DNA from: Xenorhabdus budapestensis
Lineage (GTDB): Bacteria; Pseudomonadota; Gammaproteobacteria; Enterobacterales; Enterobacteriaceae
NCBI RefSeq assembly: GCF_002632465.1
Contig: NZ_NIBS01000024.1
Span: 1-38,963 of the forward strand
Reading direction: 5' to 3'
DNA length: 38,963 nt
Shown: positions 1-6,619 of the stretch, piece by piece
How positions within the stretch are numbered: the first letter of the stretch is position 1
Layout: each line of letters opens with the position of its first letter
The notes under the pieces: model-generated
The model's input: the letters and a program-made list of their open reading frames with translations, nothing else
Databases searched by the model: none
What the model was told of the DNA's origin: nothing
Program-made: the position numbers and the translations under genes

Positions 1-433
1 AAGCCGTTTTGGAGCGGTCAAATACAAGTCGGGACATTTATGCTGATAAAGGGTATGCCAGCCAGATGCGTGAACGGGCGCTGAAGGAACAGGGCTATCA
101 GAAAGGCCGAAATAAGAAAATAGCGAAAACCCGGGCACGGGTAGAACATATCTTTGGCTCATTCTCTCAGATGGGTGAAAAATTTATCCGAACGACAGGC
201 CAGCGGCGAGCCAATTTTGCGATGACTCTGAAGGCAACCTGCTATGATTTGCACCGTTTGGTTTATTTTGGAAAATCCGGCATTCATGCCTTTTAATTCC
301 GGTATGTGATGAAAAAGCGATGAGTTTATTTTTTCCCCTGAAAAAGCAAGAAAAAGTCATACACAATAAGGTCATTTATTGGTGAGTGCAAAATTGATCT
401 TATTTTTTGTATTGAGAGTTTTTAGAGGTTCCC
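1..433 (+). mobile_element. IS5-type insertion sequence, right part only
   Basis: The left edge of the window cuts through an insertion sequence whose transposase ends at 296. The non-coding tail seems to stop near 433, where homology to an IS30-type transposase begins abruptly. The outer end, read inwards from 433, starts GGGAACCTCTAAAAACTC, which is plausible as a terminal inverted repeat, but the left end is outside the window so this cannot be matched. The simplest reading is that this element inserted into an older IS30-type element. The boundary is inferred from where coding homology switches. Confidence 0.5.
3..296 (+). CDS. IS5-family transposase, C-terminal part (runs off the left edge)
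   Basis: The reading frame is open to the first bases of the window, so this is the C-terminal part of a DDE transposase; no true start is visible (the TTG at 9 is internal). The segments YADKGYAS and RARVEHIFGSF fit the catalytic half of IS5-family transposases, where the last conserved acidic residue lies in the R-x-x-x-E/VE-x-x-F region. The protein would catalyse cut-and-paste or related transposition of its own element. The rest of the gene lies upstream, so I cannot say whether the full copy is intact. Confidence 0.75.
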   Translation, partial: AVLERSNTSRDIYADKGYASQMRERALKEQGYQKGRNKKIAKTRARVEHIFGSFSQMGEKFIRTTGQRRANFAMTLKATCYDLHRLVYFGKSGIHAF

Positions 434-434
434 A

Positions 435-838
435 TTGGTTGAACGAAAATCGCTATTCACTATCATAATTAAACTGGAAGATAAAACAGCGGAAGGTGTT
501 GCAAAAGCGACGATAAGGAATTTATCAAATATAAAACAAAAGATTAAAACCATTACTTTTGATAACGGATTGGAATTTGCCGAACACGAATTTATCAGTA
601 AAAATTTAGAGACAAAGATTTATTCTCCCCTTATTCACCTTGGGAAAGAGGAATAAATGAGAGTACCAATGGATTAATCAGAGATTACTTCCCAAAAGGG
701 ACCGATTTTAATAAGGTATCAGAGCGGGAGATAAACCTCGTAGTAAATAGATTAAATAAACGCCCTCGTAAGACACGAGATTACAAAACACCGAATGAGT
801 TATTCAAAGGAATACCCACTCGTTTACTTCGTGCATAA
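435..838 (+). pseudogene. IS30-family transposase remnant, 5'-truncated and frameshifted
   Basis: The first frame (to 656) carries VERKS near its start and TFDNGLEFAEH, the second acidic catalytic segment of IS30 transposases. Homology then continues in another frame with PYSPWERGINES and TNGLIRDYFPKG, ending in KTPNELFKG and a stop at 838. The shift lies around 627-635 in a C/T-rich stretch. The N-terminal DNA-binding region and first catalytic Asp are absent because homology starts only at about 435, next to the end of the IS5-type element. The gene cannot make active transposase. It is a scar showing at least two rounds of IS activity beside the peptide cluster. Confidence 0.8.
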
Positions 839-1199
839 CGATGTTGCACTTATTATGTTAATGCAAGAAGAATATTTAACTTAAGAAAAAAATAAAATAA
901 AACCACTAGCCTTAACTTAGATCCAATATCTTTTATATAAATCAATATCTGAGTATAAAAAAAATTTTATAAAAAAAACACACATAAAATTTTGAAGTTG
1001 TAGCGTATGATAATTTTTATCAACAAAAAATATTTTTCCTTTATCAAAAGTTTTTTCAGATAAACTTCGTTCAGAAAAAATTAAATTCTAATGTTATTCA
1101 ACCTTTTAAAAACAAAGCCATTAAATTAATTTAAAATCATCACGTAAATACTTATTACTTTATGTGTAATTTTCAAATTGGAATATAAATGTTGCTAAA
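839..1199. other. AT-rich intergenic stretch, no gene seen
   Basis: About 360 bases of very AT-rich DNA lie between the IS30 remnant and the promoter of the repeat-peptide gene. I find no reading frame with coding character and no obvious RNA gene. Runs of A and T and short TTTTATC/GATAA stretches could bind H-NS-like silencers or regulators, but nothing specific can be named. Confidence 0.5.
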
Positions 1200-1228
1200 T
1201 TGACATGTTTTTAATGAATGTGTAAAAA
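1200..1228 (+). promoter_or_regulatory. Candidate sigma-70 promoter of the repeat-peptide cluster
   Basis: A perfect -35 box TTGACA (1200-1205) is followed after 17 bases by TAAAAA (1223-1228), a four-of-six match to the -10 box. Transcription would start near 1235, giving a leader of about 65 bases before the peptide start codon at 1300. No other equally good promoter lies closer to the gene. An AT-rich upstream flank could act as an UP element. Prediction by eye only. Confidence 0.55.
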
Positions 1229-1299
1229 AGTTTTCGCGAACATGTTATCGCTGAATAGACAACATTTATTTTAAATAATATAGATATTATGGAGATTAT

Positions 1300-1455
1300 A
1301 TGAGTAATTATATCAAATCTGGTGTTCGTCCTGATGCAATGAAATCCGGTGTTCGTCCCGATGCAATGAAGACGGGTGTTCGTCCCGATGCAATGAAGGC
1401 TGGTGCTCGTCCTGATGCAATGAAGACGGGTGTTCGTCCTGATTCAAATATTTAA
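1300..1455 (+). CDS. 51-aa tandem-repeat peptide, probable modified-peptide precursor
   Basis: The start is set by GGAG (1291-1294) six bases before ATG. The protein is MSNYI followed by five direct repeats of nine residues, K-x-G-V-R-P-D-A-M with x = S, S, T, A, T; copy 4 has Ala for Val and copy 5 ends D-S-N before a final Ile. There is no Cys, no signal peptide and essentially no leader outside the repeats. It is followed by a hairpin and then five same-strand genes for enzymes and a transporter, the layout of a ribosomally synthesised, post-translationally modified peptide. Each unit offers one Lys, Arg, Pro and Asp for modification. I do not recognise a named family. The function as substrate or scaffold is inference from composition and neighbours. 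Confidence 0.8.
   Translation: MSNYIKSGVRPDAMKSGVRPDAMKTGVRPDAMKAGARPDAMKTGVRPDSNI
1315..1449 (+). repeat. Five 27-bp in-frame direct repeats encoding KxGVRPDAM
   Basis: Units start at 1315, 1342, 1369, 1396 and 1423. Most differences are synonymous or hit the second codon (tct, tcc, acg, gct, acg). Gly, Arg, Pro and Asp are kept in all five, while Val is kept in four (Ala in copy 4). Units 3 and 5 share the same second codon, suggesting duplication by slippage or recombination followed by selection on the encoded residues. Confidence 0.95.
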
Positions 1456-1468
1456 AATAGCAGTAGTG

Positions 1469-1492
1469 TAAGCCAGCAATTATGCTGGCTTA
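1469..1492 (+). terminator. Hairpin between peptide gene and enzyme genes (attenuator)
   Basis: A perfect 10-bp stem (TAAGCCAGCA with TGCTGGCTTA) closes on the 4-base loop ATTA, fourteen bases after the peptide stop codon. The bases after it (TTCTGAAATCTTAATCTT) are T-rich but hold no strict T-run, so it is more likely a partial terminator or 3'-end stabiliser than a full stop. Such a site would yield much more peptide mRNA than enzyme mRNA, as is usual for peptide-precursor operons. Confidence 0.7.
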
Positions 1493-1530
1493 TTCTGAAA
1501 TCTTAATCTTAATAATAAAAAGGTAAAACA

Positions 1531-2790
1531 ATGAAAAATAATTTTCACAAAAAAATGTGGGAAGGATTTGACGAAAAAACAAATTATGGAAAATCTCCTT
1601 TTCTCTTTAAATCAATACTACCTTTAAATGAAGGATTTTCTAATCATGAAACTGTTCAACAAGCATTTTATAATTTACGTATAAAATCAAATTTACAAAA
1701 AACTGATTGTCGTTTACGTATTTATGATGGTGAAAAACGTCGTGATGATCTTGTGGAGAAATTATTTTCCGAGGGAGTATTGCCAAATGAAACAATTGTG
1801 AATTTTATGCAACGTTTAACAGGAAAAGAACGTTTCAGTTTAGTTATTAACAATCTTGAACAATCTAATTCAAAGTTAGCTGCCGATTTCGGATTATTTG
1901 CACAATCTTTTTTTGCATATAAGGGTTTTCCTATTGGAGGAATTGAACAGGCAGCATTTTGTGGTAATTATTCAGGGACAGCTTTTGGGATACATGAAGG
2001 TTTTGAACATGCCTTTTTGTGTCATTTAGGACCAGGTGTTAAGTATTTTTACTGTTGGCCAAGAGAGCTATATTTAGAAATAACAAATTCACGTGAACCA
2101 ACATTCTCCGACTCAGAAATTTATGATAAATTAATGGAAAAAGGTACTCTTTATATCCTTGAGCCAGGAGATGCCCTATATCTACCTGCATCTGTCTATC
2201 ATGTTGGTCGTCAAGATGAATATTCTGTATCTATTGCGTTACCATTCTATACTTATCCATTATCTCGCTTTATGGCTATAAAAATTCTTCCAACTCTTAT
2301 AGAAAAATCATTATCGTTTGATCAAGAAGGAATGTCAGAATTAATTTCATGTAATAATAATCAATTTATAGCTAAACCATTTGTTAATCTTTTAACAGAA
2401 ACAATGATTAAATGGACTCAGCAAGATTTACCTAAATATGTGAATTATTATTGGCACAGACTGCGTAGTAATGGTGGTTGGGAGTTACCTTCCAATATAA
2501 ACGCTAATCCATTACAAGAACCTGAGCAAAAAAATAAATTAACTATTCCTGTTAATTCTCAAATTTTACTACAACCGCCATTTGTTATTAGCTATGAGTA
2601 TGGATTAGATTGTGAATGCAATGACATTCGCGTATTTATTGCAACAAGAAGTTTAGTATTGCCTGCAAATAAAGAAATTTTAGATATTTTATCAAATCTT
2701 AATAATTATCATGCTGTTACAGCAAGTCCAGGGTTAATTCATAATATACTTGAAAAATTATCTTGTACTGGTGGATTAACTTTATATTAA
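1531..2790 (+). CDS. JmjC/cupin-like (putative Fe(II)/2-oxoglutarate) oxygenase
   Basis: This 419-aa protein has the core of a JmjC/cupin-type oxygenase. Residues 150-176 contain GIHEGFEHAF, a short loop and G-x-K-Y-F-Y, and residues 209-240 contain LEPGDALYLPASVYHVG, so His155 and His224 are the likely metal ligands. The usual H-x-D/E acid is not in the standard place: Glu156 directly follows His155, and Glu159 is the next candidate. The C-terminal 90 residues may form the winged-helix-like tail found in ROXA/YcfD-type ribosomal oxygenases. Family members hydroxylate protein side chains (Arg, His, Asn, Asp). Being the first gene after the repeat peptide, it probably modifies that peptide. 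A spaced AAGG precedes the ATG. The fold call is moderately sure; the substrate is inferred. Confidence 0.65.
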   Translation: MKNNFHKKMWEGFDEKTNYGKSPFLFKSILPLNEGFSNHETVQQAFYNLRIKSNLQKTDCRLRIYDGEKRRDDLVEKLFSEGVLPNETIVNFMQRLTGKERFSLVINNLEQSNSKLAADFGLFAQSFFAYKGFPIGGIEQAAFCGNYSGTAFGIHEGFEHAFLCHLGPGVKYFYCWPRELYLEITNSREPTFSDSEIYDKLMEKGTLYILEPGDALYLPASVYHVGRQDEYSVSIALPFYTYPLSRFMAIKILPTLIEKSLSFDQEGMSELISCNNNQFIAKPFVNLLTETMIKWTQQDLPKYVNYYWHRLRSNGGWELPSNINANPLQEPEQKNKLTIPVNSQILLQPPFVISYEYGLDCECNDIRVFIATRSLVLPANKEILDILSNLNNYHAVTASPGLIHNILEKLSCTGGLTLY

Positions 2791-2810
2791 AATTTTTAGG
2801 AGTAATAAAT

Positions 2811-3662
2811 ATGTATAGGAATTTTCCAGCATTGGTAGATGACTACCTAACAAAAAATACATCTACTGGAAAGCTACTTAACTGCATTATTAGCGAAGGA
2901 AAAGAAAAGATTGATGGAAATGAACTCATCGATAAACATTTTGATCCTATGATTATAACTCTTTACAATCAAATTAAGGCGCTAATAAATCCTTCAAACC
3001 TTGATGAGAATGAAGCGAAATTATATATAGGCGAACTTTCTATTTTTGCTCGCTACAATTCCACAATGCTTTTAAGAGCAGCTGATAATGTTCGTGGTTT
3101 TTGCCCCGAACTAGCACAAGAATTGACACGTAACTTTTTAGAAGAAGGTGGCGAACGAGGAAAACTACCAGCACACTACGTTGTTTTTAGTGGGGCATTA
3201 CTGGCAGATTTAGATTTTCGAATCAATGGTTGGATGCCACGAGTTTCTTCAACACGCACTCTTATCTCTTTAATTGACATACTCACTTGGTCCCATTGCC
3301 CTTCAACATTGCTGGGAATGTATTATGCAACTGAAGCTGTTGCAATTTCAGAAACTTTACTTTTACAGGATATCACCAATCGCCTGGGACAAATTACGGG
3401 TCGAGGAACAGGAGACTTATTAACAAAACTTGACTTTTATTATCGTATGCACTTGGATGAAACACATAATGCAGCAACTAACAATGTAGCTGTAGAACGT
3501 GGGCATCAAGATGGAATTGCCAAGTTTATCAGGGATGCGAATTTATTCCACTTTCAGCAACCTCAGATTGTGGATGGCTTTCTTCAGATGCTCACCCCTT
3601 TCGTTGATCAATGGGTTGAAATTCATCATTTGATTTTAAAAAATCGTTTTAACAATCAGTAA
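2811..3662 (+). CDS. Haem-oxygenase-like diiron oxidase (HDO) family protein
   Basis: The start is ATG at 2811, preceded by AGGAG at 2798-2802; an in-frame TTG further upstream lies inside the preceding gene. The 283-aa, mostly helical protein shows the ligand pattern of the HDO or 'iron-containing redox enzyme' family: EEGGERGKLPAH (Glu111/112 and His122), YATEAVA (Glu175) and YRMHLDETH (His214, Asp216, His219). The D-x2-H pair is standard, but the usual His four residues before the Asp is Arg212, with His214 nearby. Known HDO enzymes include BesC and HrmI/BelK, which act on lysine derivatives, and SznF, which acts on an arginine derivative. A role in oxidising Lys or Arg of the repeat peptide is an attractive inference. 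Family call fairly sure; reaction unknown. Confidence 0.65.
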   Translation: MYRNFPALVDDYLTKNTSTGKLLNCIISEGKEKIDGNELIDKHFDPMIITLYNQIKALINPSNLDENEAKLYIGELSIFARYNSTMLLRAADNVRGFCPELAQELTRNFLEEGGERGKLPAHYVVFSGALLADLDFRINGWMPRVSSTRTLISLIDILTWSHCPSTLLGMYYATEAVAISETLLLQDITNRLGQITGRGTGDLLTKLDFYYRMHLDETHNAATNNVAVERGHQDGIAKFIRDANLFHFQQPQIVDGFLQMLTPFVDQWVEIHHLILKNRFNNQ

Positions 3663-3680
3663 CTTTACTAGGTGAATGTA

Positions 3681-4067
3681 ATGAAAAAAAATGAATACTC
3701 TGGTGGTTGTCTTTGCGGACATATTCGATTTGTAGCAGCAGGTGAAGCTGGTAATCCACACACTTGTTCCTGTACTATGTGCCAACAACATTCTGGTTCA
3801 TTGACTCTATGCTGGGTTGAATTTCCTAAAGATGCTGTGCAGTGGGGTGGACCTGGAGGAGTACCCTCATTATTTCGCTCCTCTGACTATTCTAGCCGTG
3901 CATTTTGTCCACAATGTGGAAGCTCTCTAGGGGCCATAGACGATGGTCCTACTATCGGCTTATTGCTTGGTAATTTTGATAGCAAAAGCAAGAAAAATCT
4001 TCGTCCTACTGCTCATTCATTTAAATCATCTCGCCCGCGTTGGTGGTCTATAACCATCGAACATTAA
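3681..4067 (+). CDS. GFA (glutathione-dependent formaldehyde-activating)-like zinc protein
   Basis: I chose ATG at 3681 because AGGTG at 3670-3674 is well placed for it; an in-frame GTG at 3672 overlaps that site. The 128-aa protein carries all seven zinc cysteines of the GFA/Mss4-like fold: C10-x-C12 in GGCLCG, C29-x-C31-x2-C34 in CSCTMC, and C76-x2-C79 in FCPQCGS. The best-known member was described as speeding S-hydroxymethylglutathione formation from formaldehyde, although many members have other or unknown substrates. In this cluster it could handle formaldehyde released by an oxygenase, or act directly on a modified residue. Family call strong, role inferred. Confidence 0.85.
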   Translation: MKKNEYSGGCLCGHIRFVAAGEAGNPHTCSCTMCQQHSGSLTLCWVEFPKDAVQWGGPGGVPSLFRSSDYSSRAFCPQCGSSLGAIDDGPTIGLLLGNFDSKSKKNLRPTAHSFKSSRPRWWSITIEH

Positions 4068-4084
4068 TAGAGAGAATCAGTCAA

Positions 4085-4972
4085 ATGTTGAATTCACCCA
4101 TTTTGTATAAAGCGGCGTTAGTTCGCCGCATACGTACGTTCCTTGATTCCCAAAATTTTATTGAAATTATGACGCCGGTCATGCGTCGTTACGCTGGTGA
4201 TGATTCTCGCCCACGACTCTCTCTTCACAATGGAAGCTGGTTAAGAGAATCCTCTGCGTATGCTCTTCGTTTTAATATTCAATTCCATGACAGCATCTAC
4301 GAGATAGGTCCTAGCTTTAGACCCGACGTAGTAGATAATACACATTTGCCAGAATTCACAATGCTTGACTTATATAAAAAAGACTCAACCCTTGATGAAA
4401 TGCTTCAGCTTGCTAAATTAATAATAGAAATGTTTTATAAAGGTAAAATTAGTGTATTTTCATTTGCAGATCACCTTAATCAAAAACTTTCTGTTGATTT
4501 TTTTGAAGACCCTAAAGCTTCTTTAAAACTCATTAATTGTTTAAGGGAAATATACTGTGATACAGCCAGTCCACCTTTAACTTTAGTTGACCGTTATATT
4601 GTTGAGAATATTGAACCATTATCTCAGCGATGTTGCATGATAGTAACAGATTTTCCTTTACTTACTGAAATACGCGCAAAAAAAAGAACAGAAACAACAG
4701 GAATTGTGGAGCGCTTTGAAATTCTGATAGATGGAATAGAAATTGTTCATGGTTATACCGACGAAGATAATGTAGGACTTTTTGAAAGTCAGGCTAGAGA
4801 ACTTAATATGTTTGGAGCTGAAGATTCAATAATATGCTCGATGATAAAAGATAATAAATTATCTTCTTTTAGTTCTGGATTTGCAATTGGCATAGAAAGG
4901 TTATGTCAAGTAGCACAAGGGGAAAAACAAATATCTATATATTCACCCTCTCGTCCGTTTTCTCCTTTTTAA
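4085..4972 (+). CDS. EpmA/PoxA-like stand-alone class II lysyl-tRNA synthetase paralogue
   Basis: The start is ATG at 4085 after GAGAG; the longer frame back to 4040 would overlap the GFA gene. The 295-aa protein matches the catalytic core of lysyl-tRNA synthetase without an anticodon-binding domain, as in EpmA (325 aa in E. coli). Visible are motif 2 with Arg79 and THLPEFTMLDLY, the RFEI..DGIEIVHGYTD block, and motif 3 GFAIGIERL with Arg272. In EpmA and LysRS a conserved S-P-E-Y contacts the substrate; here it reads S-S-A-Y (residues 56-59), so the Glu is lost. EpmA activates beta-lysine and joins it to a lysine of elongation factor P. This copy probably activates a different amino acid or polyamine-like acid and may load it onto Lys of the repeat peptide. 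It is unlikely to be the housekeeping epmA. Confidence 0.8.
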   Translation: MLNSPILYKAALVRRIRTFLDSQNFIEIMTPVMRRYAGDDSRPRLSLHNGSWLRESSAYALRFNIQFHDSIYEIGPSFRPDVVDNTHLPEFTMLDLYKKDSTLDEMLQLAKLIIEMFYKGKISVFSFADHLNQKLSVDFFEDPKASLKLINCLREIYCDTASPPLTLVDRYIVENIEPLSQRCCMIVTDFPLLTEIRAKKRTETTGIVERFEILIDGIEIVHGYTDEDNVGLFESQARELNMFGAEDSIICSMIKDNKLSSFSSGFAIGIERLCQVAQGEKQISIYSPSRPFSPF

Positions 4973-5006
4973 ATTATAATTAACGAAACGCTTATCGGAC
5001 AAAATT

Positions 5007-6608
5007 ATGGTCACGCTCAATGAATGGTTAATTATGGCCTTTTATATCGCTTTGGTTTTAATTACTCCTGGGCCAACAAATACATTGTTATTGTCAGCCG
5101 GAATGCAAAGAGGATTAAATAAATCATTCCATTTTATTTTTGCAGAAGCAATAGGATATACAATAGCTATTTCAATATGGGGTTTTTTCTTATTATCTCT
5201 GGCGAAAACATTCCCTTCTATATATCAGATTGCTAAATTATTATCTTCTATCTATGTATTTTGGTTAGCTTTTAAATTATGGATGCTAAGTTTAACAATG
5301 GGTTACTTAACTTCCAATGGCTCTAACTTAGTAAAGACACCTTCGGGGGAATACACAAACTTCGTTGATGTGACAATAGCAACATTGTTAAATCCTAAAG
5401 CGATATTATTCGTAAGCACCATTATTCCGATAAGCGCATTTAACTCTGTAAATGTTTTTTTATCTTCAATTATTATTTTTTTGATAGTTTTAATACCAAT
5501 AGGGGCATTATGGGTATTTTTAGGGAATATGATTCATTCTAATAAACACTTGCGTAAGTATATTGGGGGTTTTCTCCGAATAGCATCGACTATACTCATT
5601 TTATTTTCTTTTTTGCTAGTTTATTCAGGGGTGGCAAAAGCCAAAAATTCATTAATTTTATACAATTGGCAGAGTTATACTAGCCCAGAGTTGCTTAAAA
5701 AATTTAAAAAAGAATATAATATAGATATTCTATTACTGGAGTATAAATCAAATGAGGAGGCGTTAGACAACATTCAAAAAGGGAAAATTGATGCAGATAT
5801 TGTCGTTATTTCTGATAATTTCTTACCTCATTGGATAACAGCCGGGCTATTAAATCCTATTAATGTACATACATTAAGAAACTTTAATAATATTTCCTCC
5901 TCCTGGCAAAAATCTCCCTCTGATATTAAAAGAAATTATGGTATTCCTTGGTCTTGGGGTATTGTTGGTATTGCCGTACATACTGATACTTATGATGGTG
6001 ATGCTAATACATGGAAAATTATATTAGAGCCACCAAAAGAACTATCTGGAACTATTAACGTAGGTTCAGATATGAATGAACTAATTTATGCAGCCATTCG
6101 TTATCATGGTGGTAAAATATGTGATTCAAACCCTGAATTACTAGAAAAAGTTAGAAACACTTTATTTGAAGCAAAAAAACATTGGGCAGCAATGGATTAT
6201 GGCAGTGTGTATATGATGGCTTCAGGGAAGTTTAAAGCGAGTATAGACTGGAATGGTGCAGCAATGCGACAACGTACAATTAATCCTCATATTCAGTTTA
6301 GTTTTCCTCGTGAGGGAACATTGATCTTTCGTGATAATCTAGTTGTTCTCAAAAAATCAAAAAATTATGAAAATGCCAAATTATTTATGGATTTCATCAT
6401 GCAACCTGAGAATGCAGCTCTAAACTCTGCTTTTCATGGATATGATAGTGCAATAGAAGGAGCTAATACTTATTTACCTTCATGGATGCAAAATGCTCCC
6501 GAGTTTAACATTCCTGAGCAGGTCTTAAAAAATTCAGATTATTCAATAGATTGTCCTTTTTTTGCTCGTGAAAAATATACTGATATTTGGCAACAACTTT
6601 TAAAATAA
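5007..6608 (+). CDS. LysE-family exporter fused to a PotD-like polyamine-binding domain
   Basis: Residues 1-210 are a LysE/RhtB amino-acid exporter: five to six hydrophobic helices, ITPGPTNTLLLSAG near the N-terminus, and LLNPKAILF. After the last helix and an AKA that could be a signal-peptidase site, residues 215-533 follow the PotD/PotF fold: LYNWQSYTSPELLKKF, YGIPWSWGIVGIAV, SDMNELIYAA and IDWNGAAM. Trp and Tyr of YNWxxY, the acidic D-x2-E, and Trp of WNG correspond to polyamine-contacting residues in PotD. One polypeptide thus joins an exporter and a periplasmic binder that are normally separate proteins from opposite transport directions. It ends 11 bp from the convergent speD remnant. 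It probably recognises or exports a basic, polyamine-like product of the cluster. A spurious fusion by sequencing error is unlikely because both halves are intact and in frame. Confidence 0.8.
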   Translation: MVTLNEWLIMAFYIALVLITPGPTNTLLLSAGMQRGLNKSFHFIFAEAIGYTIAISIWGFFLLSLAKTFPSIYQIAKLLSSIYVFWLAFKLWMLSLTMGYLTSNGSNLVKTPSGEYTNFVDVTIATLLNPKAILFVSTIIPISAFNSVNVFLSSIIIFLIVLIPIGALWVFLGNMIHSNKHLRKYIGGFLRIASTILILFSFLLVYSGVAKAKNSLILYNWQSYTSPELLKKFKKEYNIDILLLEYKSNEEALDNIQKGKIDADIVVISDNFLPHWITAGLLNPINVHTLRNFNNISSSWQKSPSDIKRNYGIPWSWGIVGIAVHTDTYDGDANTWKIILEPPKELSGTINVGSDMNELIYAAIRYHGGKICDSNPELLEKVRNTLFEAKKHWAAMDYGSVYMMASGKFKASIDWNGAAMRQRTINPHIQFSFPREGTLIFRDNLVVLKKSKNYENAKLFMDFIMQPENAALNSAFHGYDSAIEGANTYLPSWMQNAPEFNIPEQVLKNSDYSIDCPFFAREKYTDIWQQLLK

Positions 6609-6619
6609 AAGAATAGTCT

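Noticed and set aside
1315-1449. The 27-bp direct repeats as a CRISPR-like or iteron array
   Set aside because: The units are contiguous without spacers, in frame, with changes at synonymous positions and a ribosome site in front; they are coding repeats.
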